A stretch of DNA of 64,000 nt from Ypsolopha sequella. Its lineage: Eukaryota > Arthropoda > Insecta > Lepidoptera > Ypsolophidae. Position 1 is the stretch's first letter. Each line of letters starts with the position of its first letter. The notes beneath the pieces are model-generated. The model had not been told where the DNA came from. It saw only the letters and a program-made list of their open reading frames with translations, and searched no databases. Positions 34,559 to 45,644 of the stretch are shown here, in pieces. Where the stretch lies: the NCBI GenBank assembly GCA_934047225.1, contig OW204004.1, positions 10,048,401-10,112,400 on the forward strand, given 5' to 3'. Made by a program: the position numbers and the translations under genes.

Positions 34559-34782
34559 ATGAGTACTATCGCCATTTGTCGGCTTCCGCAACTTCATCTT
34601 AACACCCGGTATATGCCGACAAAAAACTAAGTAACAAGTAAAAAAAAAAACTGTCAGTTTGTTTAAATATTTTGTACTGAAACGGAATAAACCATATAAA
34701 AATATACCTACATAATTATAAAATAAATCGAACGGAAACCTTAGTGTGCGAATGGATTTCGCATTATTAGGCTTTTAAGGTA

Positions 34783-35137
34783 AAACGTCAGTCGTTCGGT
34801 ACAAAGTGCACAAATTAACTTTGTTTTTCTTGTAAAGAAGTTAAATTGATAAAGTTGATATTGGTTTATGGCAATTCACGCAAAAATATTAGTATGAGTA
34901 AGGTTTATGAATGTACAGCTTAAAATTTAATGAACAAGTAGCCATGAATTTGTCGAAATTTTCAAGCTTGTTTGGACCAAATAGTGACTAATTGTGCATT
35001 TTATTTTAAACTGTATATTTATAAAACCTAACGTATACTGAAATGACCAATATCTTTTTGACTTTTAATTTCTTAACAAAAAAAAAACAAAGTTAAGTTG
35101 TGCACTTTGTACCGAACGACTGACGTTTAATTTTAAT
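34783..35137. mobile_element. MITE with ~65-bp terminal inverted repeats
   Basis: Left GTCGTTCGGTACAAAGTGCA pairs with right TGCACTTTGTACCGAACGAC, and the match continues through TTAACTTTGTTTTT. The ends read TAAAACGTCAG and CTGACGTTTAA. A partial relative lies at 1095-1340. Confidence 0.8.
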
Positions 35138-35470
35138 TTCTTTTCTGCATAATAAAGAAGAAACCATAAACTTCAGTTTATTTTGCTTCAGAAGCAAGGT
35201 CACCCTATCCGAATGCGACGGCAATTTTGTTAACATGTCCCCACAAAATTGCTCTTCAACACTCGTTGGCAGCTAACTAGAATAATTACACGCTTATTTA
35301 AGACACACACTTAGCCAATTTCATCTAGAGTCTAGTCTTCTCTTCGCTATGTGACACGACCCCTTTTAAAGGGTCGGCTTTGCCAAACATGCACTCGCGT
35401 TTGGACAAATTAGCATATTAAATTAGAGTATTTTTAACAATAAAAAAATGAGTTAGGACGTATATCATGT
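35138..35470. other. Unassigned sequence
   Basis: No feature recognised. Confidence 0.4.
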
Positions 35471-35471
35471 A

Positions 35472-35963
35472 GTTTTAAGATTTGACACAAGTACCACAAT
35501 TATCACGAAAAAAAAATCTGAAAGATCACTAAAGTCACGATAAACGTACTTTGGCGTTGCGACTAGAAAAAAAAAACTTTTTTTTGTTTCAATTTGGTTT
35601 GTTTTTTAGCGTAAAGATATTTAAGTATATTTATAATATAATATTTTAATATTTTTTAATTTTGTTATCTTAAATGAAGTCCACAAATTTAAATTAATTT
35701 TCTTGCGTGATTTTTGTGTATAGGAAATATTAGGAAACATTTTTCCTATACACAAAAATCACGCAAGAAAATGTTTAAGTATTTCTTTGAAAATAACGAA
35801 AGGAAAATAATAAAAATCTGGAAAGGCTTTCTTTACTCTATATTTCATTACTCTATAAAAAAAAATACTAGTTCCAACGCAAAATTACGTTTTCCGTGAT
35901 TTTAGTGATCTTTCCGATTTCTTTCCTCGATGATTGTGACACTTGTGTCAAATCTAAAAACCT
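35472..35963. mobile_element. Palindromic foldback MITE
   Basis: Outer ends AGATTTGACACAAGT and ACTTGTGTCAAATCT are complementary, as are GATCACTAAAGTCACG and CGTGATTTTAGTGATC. The centre is a perfect 30-bp inverted repeat, 35698-35727 against 35742-35771, with a 14-base loop. The small ORF at 35714 is a by-product. Confidence 0.85.
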
Positions 35964-35974
35964 CTTAACTAATT

Positions 35975-36130
35975 ACCTTTTTTTTTATTTATTTATAACA
36001 CTTTTTGTACATTTACACAAATAACTTAAAAGGCAAAATAAACAATTAAACATGGTGTACAAGGGCTGCACTTATTGCTAATAGCAATATCTTCCAGGCA
36101 ACCCTTGGTAGCTAACAGAAAGATAAACAA
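35975..36130 (-). mobile_element. LINE 3' end, minus strand
   Basis: Read on the minus strand: GGTTGCCTGGAAGATATTGC, TAGCAATAAGTGCAGCCC, TTGTACACCATG, then AATAAATAAA at the tail. This is a familiar 3'-terminal layout of Jockey-group LINEs in Lepidoptera. No coding remnant is readable upstream. Confidence 0.6.
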
Positions 36131-36550
36131 AATAACATGTGGAGGTGTAAATACTAATCAAAAAATAATAGGGAGATCAAGATTAAAATATAAACCTAAA
36201 TATTTAAGACATAAACTTACATATAAAAATACATTAACATACTTAAATTGGTAAATACATACCTATAAATACATACACATACATATATAAATAATAAATA
36301 AACATACAAAAATTATAATGTTATTGGATATTTGAGTTCTAAGATGGGTACTCTGTTGAGAAAAATCGCTTCACTTTTATTTTGAAGTTATAATATTTTC
36401 ACCTACTCTTAGCAATTAAGCAATCTGGTCTGGTAGAGAGGATGAATGAAAGTAGAGTGACGAAAGAATTAATTAAATTATTTAACAGCCACCCATTGAG
36501 TGGTAATAGTATGGACACAAAATAACCACTTACTCCGCATAACTAGCGAA
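36131..36550. other. Unassigned AT-rich sequence
   Basis: ACATA-rich low complexity at 36230-36300. Nothing else recognised. Confidence 0.4.
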
Positions 36551-37040
36551 AACAGGCGCACGCACACATAGACGCGTACGTACGACGATCTCGGATGAAG
36601 TCGGTCGAATGCCAATACGAAATTCTGCCGAGATCATTAGTTTTCACTCCGTCGTCGTTGAGTCGGCCTTCTGGTAGAATCTATTTTGTGGTATGGAGGT
36701 CAGTAGCTTTAGATCAAACGCTCGCAGACCTAACCCCTCGGCCATAGCTTCAGGCTTCTGGCGGCGCTTCTTGCTGCGCTTCCAGGCGGTTTTTGCGACG
36801 GGCTTTGCCCTGCCACGACACCCGTCGGCGCCTTCGACCGTATCGGATGTATAGCGCGCTCGCTCGCTCAAAGCGCTCGAGACTAGGTTCGTCCTGTGCG
36901 CTCGATCACAGGCGCAGCTCTGAGTTATGGCCACCGCGTTGGAGGCACATAATTTGTTTCAACCACCCGCCTCCCCGCACGTCGCCGTCGTGAGAGCGCA
37001 AATCACTCGAAGCCGGACAAGACGCGCGAGCGGCGACCCA
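36551..37040. other. GC-rich, CpG-rich island with unassigned ORF
   Basis: This ~490-bp block is much richer in G, C and CpG than its surroundings, with GCGCTCGCTCGCTC and GACGCGCGAGCGG. A 96-residue minus-strand frame (36644-36934) starts with Met, has a basic stretch KRSKKRRQK and ends NRFYQKADSTTTE. I recognise no domain. It could be a first exon with a CpG-rich promoter, or a GC-rich repeat. Confidence 0.35.
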
Positions 37041-37048
37041 TGGCCGGC

Positions 37049-37465
37049 TTAAGGCGATATGCGATAAAAATACGAGTGTTTCTTTTCTGTGTATTTCATG
37101 AAATAGACGAAAAATGTTAATACATTTCTGGTATATGCATTTTGACTATATAATCTAGGGTTTTGAAATTGGAAAACATGTTTGGATAAATTTTCTTCGA
37201 TAGAAATAATTGTTGAAATGAGATCTTCAAACGCACTTTTTCTCCTCGTTTGACGAATAGGAACCATATACAGAACTCAAACATATTTTATTAGGTGTGT
37301 TTCAACAATATCTAGAGATTTGAAATTTTGCTAGCTATTTTAGTTTTTTTAATAAAAATATAAAACCAACTTTTTGCCCTTTTGCCCTGAATCCGCCCTT
37401 TTCGCACTGCGCGATTTTTCGCTTGGAGTGACAGTGACAAAAATAAAATTCGCATAGCCTCTTAA
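37049..37465. mobile_element. Family T TTAA element, copy D
   Basis: Starts TTAAGGCGATATGCG and ends CGCATAGCCTCTTAA. The AACTTTTTGCCC and TCGCACTGCGCGATTTTTC blocks match copy A. Confidence 0.6.
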
Positions 37466-38745
37466 TACAACTTCATACATTTGTTTTCTCCGCCGGTGCC
37501 ATCGCAAGAAGAACCGCTTGACGCGCCTCTCGAAGCCTGAAGCTGTGGCTGGCCGGTAAATCCGCTGAGCATTAGATACCGAGGAGCATCTTCGTACATA
37601 AAGGCCTGTGTTCATTGGATCGAATAGGTCGCATGTATTGTCTATTCGACGAATAGACACGACCGCAATACGAATCACACATGGAATAATAGACACCACA
37701 TGATCAAACATATAGATATGTTACCGGTTGAGCCCAATTTCAGGATAATCTAGTCTTGTCTAGACTGGATGTAATTGGATAATTATATCGTTTTAAACCT
37801 CTTACTCAACTGATCATTCTGAACTATTTTTCCCAAAGGAACATAACCGAGCAAATGAAAAAAAAAAATAATAAGAATTTTAATATATTGAAAATATAAA
37901 ATTTACATTAGTTTTTATAATCCCAAAAAATTATTTTTTGGGAAACATTATCTGTATAGTTCAGCACATATAATTTTCACCGATTCGTCTTATAAGTTGC
38001 AAGGTGAGTCGGGTCAAATTATATTTCCTGAATTATATATTTTTACTTAAGTATATAAAATAGAAAAATATTTTTTTGTTTACGAGTGTGTTACGTCGAC
38101 TGTCCCTACCGACTCCAACAGCCCTCACACCACCAAACAGATTGTGCAACCTTTCGAGTTGCTGATGCATCATCGACCGACATATTAAAAGGGTATTTCA
38201 CCATCCAAGATGCCGCCTTCATGCTAACATCGCGACAGCGGGAGGTCATACTCTGATCATCGGGATCGCTAAGATATAAGTTTAATGTAAAATAGATATC
38301 ATAAGCATTGTAAACACACATCGATTACACATTTAAGTAAATTCTCTTCCGATTTTCTTTTTAAAAACCCTCGCCAACGGTCAACTTCCGTAATTAGTGG
38401 TTAGGTACTAAGGTGCATTTTGTTTTTAAATTAAGTAAAATATATAACAATATATAATATAAAATATATAACCTATAGTGTAAAGTTTAGAAAAAAACAA
38501 CCTCGATTTTCGAGTAACCTCAGATAGTTTTATTGATACACTTTGTTTTTTCACATTTAAAATAAAATAATTATGTTTTAATGCATTCCAACATTTCTAT
38601 CATGAGGTGTCCTTTTATCAAGATATCATAGATCAAGACATAATACAGGTCCCGGCAGTAAATAATGCTCATCGTATCGTAGCGACATCCGGTGACAGAG
38701 ACGGCGCTCTACGAAGCAGAAGATAGCGTATAGTGCCGGGTACTG
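37466..38745. other. Unassigned; two odd minus-strand frames
   Basis: A frame at 37349-37711 overlaps the end of the TTAA element and has no domain. The frame 38106-38321 reads MTSRCRDVSMKAASWMVK and DDASATRKVAQSVWWCEG; it looks protein-like but I cannot identify it. 37922-37943 is a short palindrome (TCCCAAAAAA/TTTTTGGGA). Confidence 0.3.
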
Positions 38746-38904
38746 TACAGTGCTCCCAAAGTAATAATGCGCATACAAATCTATAGCCGAGCGACCGGAC
38801 GTACCACGTGACCTTATTGCTTGTATAGAAAGTGTAAGGAAATACGAACTTTGCCGAACAGTAGCAAAGATTTTTATGCGCATTATTACTTTGGTAGCAG
38901 TGTA
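38746..38904. mobile_element. 159-bp MITE
   Basis: Ends CAGTGCTCCCAAAGTAATAA and the complement of TTATTACTTTGGTAGCAGTG, continuing into TGCGCATA on both sides. TA stands at each border. The CAGTG terminus resembles hAT ends, but no 8-bp duplication is visible. Confidence 0.75.
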
Positions 38905-39176
38905 CATTTACGAACGAAATCGACAAAATATCATCTCGACTGACTTTCCAGAATTTCCCCCCAGGTTAGTTTGTTCTAAATAGATCAAGCCAAACTGTTT
39001 GAGCCCAGGCAAAACTAAAGTTAACGTAAAATCGAGTTTGATCGGTAACCTAAGATATCTGTAGTGGCATCTCTATAGGAATATCTTTGTCCAACTCTGT
39101 TCAACCAACAGTCTGTTGTTTCACAGACGTATATCAGATTTGGTTTAGTAAAATCAAGCCAATCTCGTGGTATATA

Positions 39177-39401
39177 CAAGGTGACTTTTTGATCATCGTC
39201 CAAATTCATATTGGTGGCTTGGTAAGTGATCAGTATCATGCATCAGTAACAATTTTGGTGAAATTCGTAAAATGAAATTTCGACTCCCCATAGTGATTCA
39301 CTCGGGACTGGAACTGAATTTATATGAGAAGCCGAAATTTCATTATACGAATTTCACAAAAATTGTTACTGATCCAAGATACTGATCACTTATCAAGCCT
39401 C
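39177..39401. mobile_element. Palindromic MITE, family P, best copy
   Basis: Left arm ACAAGGTGACTTTTTGATCA through TTGGTAAGTGATCAG, ATTTTGGTGAAATTCG and GAAATTTCGACT. The right arm repeats these in reverse complement up to TCAAGCCTCCAG, where the next MITE interrupts it. Centre ATTCACTCGGGACTGG. Confidence 0.8.
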
Positions 39402-39407
39402 CAGTGT

Positions 39408-39848
39408 TTTACAAAACCGCTAGGTGTTTTACAAAATAGCTACGTTATGTAAAACGGCTAAATTAGGTTCAGCTGGATTGTCATTGCGTTATATTCGACA
39501 ATACATTCCTACGTTTAGACGTAATGTAAAAAGTCTTCAACCAAAAGTCAAAAATAGGTGCGACGTTGAGCGAAGCAAGAAGGAGAGTATTAGGTTTACA
39601 TGTAAGATAAAATAGGAAGCCGAACGAAGCGGAGCGGAGCGAGGCGATGCCTGAAATTTAAACAAAATTTACAATCCAACGTTTAATTTGAAGCTGTTTT
39701 CCAAAACTGCAAAGCTATTTTACAAAAACCGCTAAACATTGACCCACTGCATTGAATAAATCAAAACGTTTATACAATCCTGCGTGTTAACGTTTAGCGG
39801 TTTTAATAACGGAGCTGTTTTGTAAAACATCTAGTAGTTTTGTAAAAC
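39408..39848. mobile_element. MITE with ~58-bp imperfect terminal repeats
   Basis: Left GTTTTACAAAACCGCTAGG... and right ...AGTAGTTTTGTAAAAC, with second blocks TGTTTTACAAAATAGCTACG and GGAGCTGTTTTGTAAAACA. Its interior includes the dispersed 39540-39655 repeat with GAAGCGGAGCGGAGCGAGG. It seems to have inserted into the family P MITE at 39401. Confidence 0.65.
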
Positions 39849-39849
39849 C

Positions 39850-40485
39850 GGGGATTTTATAATCCATCTGCGACATCTTACTAATTGACTCGGGGTTGTT
39901 CTTAAACATGTAATAGGAGCAAAAATAATATTTTTCGTACTTTGCAAAAAGGGTCAATGAACCTTACATTGTTTTTATTTGGAAACCTGTTCAATAACAT
40001 TATACAATATTGACCTCTCAAACAAGGGCGTAAACGATCATAATTTAAATCGAACTTCTAGTAGTGGTGAAAAGCAAGCCATCAGCGGCCGACATATTAG
40101 TACGAAAATCCATTTTTCTACTACCTTTATGAAAAAGTTCCATTAAATACTCGACATTAGTTTTGAAAATCGAACTTTCGGGCCCCGTTGCGGAATGACT
40201 ATCAGGTCAGTTTGAAATATCGTATTGAAATTTCATTTATTGCAAAATTATGTTCTTTTTGACGTTCGTCTTCATTTCATGCTAAATTAGGTTCTTTTTG
40301 ACGTCCTTAGTTTGTCTTCACTATCAAAATTACAAGCTTAGTTGAGATAACGTCCCAGAACCCTTTTTTTAACTAATACGAGTATGTTTTATTATGCGTT
40401 TTTTGTAAGTTGGTAAAACTTTATTCAAAATTGGCAACGTTGGTTAAAACTTTTTGACAGCGATAGCTTACAAAGACAACACCAT
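39850..40485. other. Unassigned sequence
   Basis: TTCTTTTTGACGT occurs twice (40255, 40290) as a local duplication. Otherwise nothing recognised. Confidence 0.4.
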
Positions 40486-40486
40486 G

Positions 40487-40870
40487 TGTGAGGCTTTTGA
40501 AAACGTTTTTTTTTTGATAAGTGGTTTTTTAATGATACTGGCTGAATACAAATTAAGGCAACGCAAAAAAAAATATATAATTTTATTGAATAAATAATTA
40601 TTGATTAAAATGAGCTCAAACGAAGAGATTAAAGTCATAGAAAAAAATAGTTTTCAAAAGCCTCACAGCTTTTGTAAACTATTTTTTTAAAGAATGTTCT
40701 CATAATCGTTTTTTGAATAGTTGTGATCAAAAAAGGTTTTCTAATGTTACTGGCTGAATACAAATTAAAGCAACGCAAAAAAGAAAAAAACATGGCGCGA
40801 AACATGAAAACTGTAATGGTATTGACTAAATAATCAAACGAAGAAATTAAAGTCCGATGAAAATATTTTG
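40487..40870 (+). repeat. ~211-bp tandem duplication with internal inverted repeat
   Basis: GGCTGAATACAAATTAARGC occurs at 40541 and 40752, and CAAACGAAGARATTAAAGTC follows each. In unit 1, TGTGAGGCTTTTGAAAAC (40487-40504) is complementary to 40650-40667. A Met-initiated stretch MSSNEEIKVIEKN occurs in unit 1 (40610); I do not recognise it. Confidence 0.65.
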
Positions 40871-41454
40871 AATGAAGTACTAGACACTAAATATCTAGAC
40901 GTCAAGGTAAGTGTTACTATAGTAGAGTCTCTAGAAGAAACCTTTACTACTAGAAGTAACGATCATATCAACTTTTTGAATTGTAAAAAATATAAACGTA
41001 TTTTACTAATTGTTTGAATATCCACACATTTGTTTGAGAAAAGTACTATACAAACCTTAGCAGCAATTGGCCATTGATGGACTCATATGTGTGTGCCTCG
41101 GCTATACGCCTCGGTCCACATTATCACACTCGTCGCATCAACGCCTAACTTGCCGGCCGCGGCAGTAATTTTCTATTACAGTTACCCCCTAAAAGTAATT
41201 CCATTAATGTATAAAAAGCGAGCTCTTAAACAAACTTGAAAATGTAGGTAAATATTCTGTTCTGAAATCCATCGCAAATCGTATTTCGTTCGGTGCGTGT
41301 AAGCTTACTACTATAATCAAGATTCAATACACCGAGAGCTCTCGGTTAGTTCCTAACTAGTATTTGCTATCTGGTCACCAGAGCGTACCATTTCAAATTA
41401 TTTCTTATAGCTTGTTCTTATTATTCTTTTATCTTGTTTACGAATGCCATTTCT
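40871..41454. other. Unassigned sequence
   Basis: A GC-richer patch at 41090-41165 (GGCTATACGCCTCGG) has no recognised identity. Confidence 0.4.
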
Positions 41455-42222
41455 ATACTTCACTATCACTACATAGTATGAAACAAAGTCGCTTCCCGAA
41501 TTCTGTCCCTATGTATGCTTAGATCTTTAAAACTACGCAACGGATTTTGATGCGGTTTTTTTTTAATAGATAGAATGATTCAAGAGGAATGTTGTAGAAA
41601 CTGTTGTTAGAAGTTGGAACAGGGGCCCATAAGCTGTCCTTAATCTACATCCGTGTAAATATAAGTTGCTTATATATGAAAATAGGTAAGTACAAAATTT
41701 TCCTACCAGAAAGTAGTACTTAGTAAATGTCCGCAGTAGAGTCTCTCTAGTACACGGAGTTGATGCGGCAGCTCAAGTGTCTGCCGGTGTTGTGCCACGT
41801 CGCTCACCTCCACGGAGAACCCTAAACACAACCCACCTATCCCCTGGATGCATCCAAAACCCGGAAGATATGGTAACCGGTCAATGTTTAACACTTGTTG
41901 AAAACCGCGTGTATGCAGGTTATGTCACACAAAAGGAACAGAACTAAAAGTGGCCGCCCCGGCAAAATATAATCAGATCTTGACTCACAAATGTTTATAT
42001 GATATTAACATCAGTTTTATCCCGGTTTTTATCAATTAATATACCAAAAATCAACCTCGATTATTCCAAGACGACTTCCCAGTTTTTCTGACAGCTCAGA
42101 GTGTCCATAGACAAAATACCATAGACCACTGTCGGATACGTTCCAAAATACACATTTTATCCGAAACAAGGAAGGTTTATATGTATAATACATACCCGTG
42201 CGAAGCCGGGGCGGGTCGCTAG
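41455..42222 (+). mobile_element. Helitron-like non-autonomous element with internal insertion
   Basis: The left part (41455-41597) has CACTACATAGTATGAAACAA, TATGCTTAGATCTTTAAAAC and GGATTTTGATGCGG. The right part (42165-42222) has GGAAGGTTTATATGTATAAT and the hairpin CCCGTGCGAAGCCGGGGCGGG before CGCTAG/T. A hairpin then CTAG with insertion before T is the Helitron 3' signature, and these blocks are standard for compact lepidopteran Helitrons. About 565 bp between the blocks (41598-42164) is foreign to that layout; it contains an unrecognised minus frame 41703-41894. Confidence 0.65.
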
Positions 42223-42232
42223 TATTAATATA

Positions 42233-43267
42233 CAGGGTGGAAAAAATTTAAGGGCCCTGGAGGGGAACTACCTTAAATCCTTTAGTTAGCTCATTTTACT
42301 GAAAAGAAACATTCCTTTATTTTTTAAAAGAAACAAAACTGCATTTAAAGATATTCTGAAATTCGCTTGTCTCACCCGGGAAACCAACTAAAAATTAAAA
42401 AAAATAAAACCTCGCTATTTTATTATACGAATCGGTAGGATTATTGTTCAGAATAAAATTTGTCTAATAAACATTTGGTCTTACACTCATCTGTTGTACG
42501 AGATACCCATGAAATTAAATATTTATTACAAGTTCTTTATTAACAATACCTAGTACTGTTCACTTGTAACAAGTAAATGACAAGTTATAATTTTCTTATC
42601 TCTCTTACATCCAAAGACATCGTATGAAGTACAAGCTTGCTAATGTTATTTATCCTAAGTACCTTGTTGAAGACTTCAATAAGAAAATCGTTAAATGGTA
42701 ATAATAAATCTATCCACAGCACAATTCCTTCTTGCACTAGGCGTACTGACGAAAAGTTTAAAAAAGGATAGTATTTTTTTTCCAACGCGGAGCAACAAAT
42801 TTGATGTTCGAACGATAACTTTCAACATTTTTAAAATCGATAAAAGTATTCGTTCGATTTCAAATTTTGTTTTGTTTTGTTTTCATTCCGTGCTGTCATT
42901 ATGTAATAATGGCGTATCATTATTACTTTACAAGTGAACAGTATTAGGTATTGTTAATAAAGAACTTGTAATAAATATTCAATTTCATGGGTATCTCGTA
43001 CAACAGATGAGTGTAAGACTAAATGTTTATTAGACAAATTTTATCCTGAACAATAATCCTACCGATTCGTATAATAAAATAGCGAGGGTTTATTTTTTTA
43101 ATTTTTAGTTGGTTCAGTTCCCGGGTGAGACAAGCAAATTTTAGAAGATCTTTGAATGCAGTATTGTTTCTTTTAAAAAATAAAGGAATGTTTCCTTTCA
43201 GTAAAATGAGCTATCTAAAGGATTTAAGGTATTTCCCCTCCAGGGCCCTTACATTTTTTCCACCCTG
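42233..43267. mobile_element. 1-kb foldback element, TA target site
   Basis: Arms of ~338 bp (42233-42569 and 42928-43267) are reverse complements with scattered changes, starting CAGGGTGGAAAAAAT. TA stands at both borders. The 358-bp centre (42570-42927) is unique and carries no convincing ORF. It directly follows the Helitron-like 3' end. Confidence 0.9.
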
Positions 43268-43585
43268 TATAGCCAACACTCGGAAACTCTTATACCATGC
43301 CGTGACGTACTATACTGGAAAGTTTGAAAAATGTTCTTTGACGTCGCTATTTTAATGTACCTATATACTTTATTAAGTCGAGTGTAAAACGTCATTATAA
43401 CCACATCTGCATTTACGTAACCCTTACATTATTTACAGATATATATATTTTGACGTAACAGAATAGTAGGTTAATATTGTGTTTAAATGTGTGAATTTTA
43501 AGTGGTCTTCAAGCGAAAACCGGTGATTTTGTCCATAAAAAAAACTTTAAACTTTGAAATCACGAAAAAATAGGACGGTCCGTAC

Positions 43586-44566
43586 TAGGGCTTATGATTT
43601 GTTGAGGTTTTTCATTTCTCGGGTCTCGAGAATTCTTGAACTTGATTTCTCGGGTCTTCCCGGGAAATCGAGAAATTTAAATTTACCACTTTTTATTTGT
43701 TAAATAAAGAAAAATGGCGGTCATTCACATTTATTTCTAAAATTAACAAAAATCAACAAAGCCTCTCAAATACTTCAACTTAAATTAATAATAATATGTA
43801 TATTTTTAGACAGAAATAATCAAAAACATAAATTAATAAAACAATTTCTTTTTTAACAAAAATTATAAAAATAATCAGAATTTTAAATATTAGTAAGAAA
43901 CCTTCTGTCTCAAACAAAATTAATCAAAAATCTCAAAAAACAAACCACTCAACTTTTATATGAACTGAATGAAATAGTGAGATAAGTAGGAAATTTCTCT
44001 CTCCAATAACAAAAATAAAATAATATCTCTTTGAACAATTAACTTATTTATGAACTTCAAACTATATTAAGGATCTTAAGTGATTAAACTGATTAATTAC
44101 AACACCATATTTTAAAATTTTAAATATTAAGGATAACTATAACTATTTAAAGGAAGTTATGAGTTATGACTCAATCCGTGTAAGATCTACTTATATAGTT
44201 CTTCTAATAAAATTTCCCTTTGGAAAAACTAAAACATTAATAGCCTTATCTTAGTGACCACATTTCCCGCCATTGAAAACACTCTCAGTTGAAAAGATAT
44301 AGTTCAGCACAAATATTGTTTCCAAATTTAGAGACCTTTTGCCAGTTTTTTCTAATAGTAATATCAATTTTATTACAATTGATTTTGAGAGTGCTAAGAT
44401 GGCTTACTCTTCATTGTTCAAAACACCTTTGATACCATTGTCTAATTGAGTTTCAAAGGTACTTTTTATAACTTTATTGTAAGATAATAATGTCTCATGG
44501 TCTCGACTGTTGTCGTGCTGAATTTCTCGGGACCGAGAATAGCCAAATTCCCGGGAACAAGCTCTA
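43586..44566 (-). mobile_element. Degenerate hAT element with 8-bp target duplication
   Basis: GTCCGTAC (43578-43585) and GTCCGTAT (44567-44574) flank the segment. Ends TAGGGCTTATG and the complement of CAAGCTCTA match as short terminal repeats. Subterminal TTTCTCGGG/CCCGGGAA motifs recur at both ends. Confidence 0.75.
44229..44296 (-). pseudogene. hAT transposase dimerisation-motif relic
   Basis: The minus strand reads RVFSMAGNVVTKIR, matching the conserved (SER)xFSxAGxxxTxxR motif of the hAT C-terminal dimerisation domain. The catalytic RNase H-like region is not readable nearby because of stops and indels, so the gene is dead. It lies inside the element 43586-44566, which fits its 8-bp target site. 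Confidence 0.7.
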
Positions 44567-44574
44567 GTCCGTAT

Positions 44575-45640
44575 GGACGGTCCACACGGAGTTCCGCAGC
44601 GGATACAAAAGTGTGGCGCTATTTAGGACTTCGTTTCATAGTGACGCGGGTAGCTCCGTGCGGAGCACGCTGACCCCCGTTCATTAAGTTCCAACACTGA
44701 CAACAGGATAGCGTATACAATTTTCGACGCGTGCGACAGATATGGCAATAGAACCCGTATCGCGAACCGTAGTTTATGAACGCGCTTCTGTAGTATATCG
44801 TACATATTTTTCAAATGTTTTACTTAGTTAACATCTGTGTAAAATTTAACCTTAATTGTGGCTTTTTGGTCACCAGCTGTATGAACCACCAGAAAAAAAA
44901 TAGTACGTCATCGCGTCGTAGGCTTCGGTAAGGTATAAACAAAACACAAACCACTAACTGGTCTGTGGTTATAAAGTTGTAAGTTTCTAGAACTTGTCAG
45001 TATGTAGTTTAAGTGTGAAAATATGAGGCCATTTTTAAATATCAGATGTGATTTAGGAAGCCTACCACACGCAGATTTGTTCACTACAACCTGTGCTACC
45101 ACTGAACCGAAGCGAAGCTGAGCGAGCTAGATGTATATGGTCTACCATTATTAAAATCAACGGGTGTCCACCGCGCATGGGTTTGATCACAAGTATGACC
45201 ATCATTCAAACCATTCCCTATTAAAACCTCAGACATGGGCTAAGTTTCCTTTGCCTTCCTACTTCGGGTAATTGTACTTTTATAGCAAAAAAGTTATTTA
45301 AAACATTAGTAAGCATTATATATATTAACTACATTTAAAGACAAACTAGTCAATTAATAACGTTTATTTACTAAAGGTCACTTTGTATCGTGATTTCGAA
45401 TAGCTGTTACTAAGTTTTATTGCTATCCTAGGTTAAATAATATTAGTTGGCGAAACTCAAAACATAGGTAGTATTCTATATGAACAACTGTTTGTATGGG
45501 AGCTAAGCGAAATTCGTAACTTTTTTCACTTCCTCCCATACAAATTGCCCCGATCAGCTGACTGGTCTAGTACGAAAATTTGAAAACAAATTTCAAGAAT
45601 TTTTCACAATCCTAATTCGCCAACAAATTTAATTTAACTT
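44575..45640. other. Unassigned sequence
   Basis: GC-richer at 44580-44780. Minus frames at 44623 and 44908 show no domain. No inverted ends were seen. Confidence 0.4.
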
Positions 45641-45644
45641 TATA

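Larger units (their letters stand above)
30510..34606. mobile_element. Palindromic MITE interrupted by an LTR retrotransposon
   Basis: The left arm GTGTTAAGATGAAGTTGCGG (30513) is complementary to CCGCAACTTCATCTTAACAC (ending 34605), and the match runs on through GAAGCCGA and ..ATAGTAC. Remove the 3.9-kb LTR insertion and a ~220-bp palindromic element remains. Its middle (TATGGAACAG..., GGCTCCATAGTAAA) recalls MITE family M. Confidence 0.7.

Noticed and set aside
37349..37711. 120-residue minus-strand ORF as a gene
   Set aside because: It spans the border of a TTAA element and has no recognisable motif.
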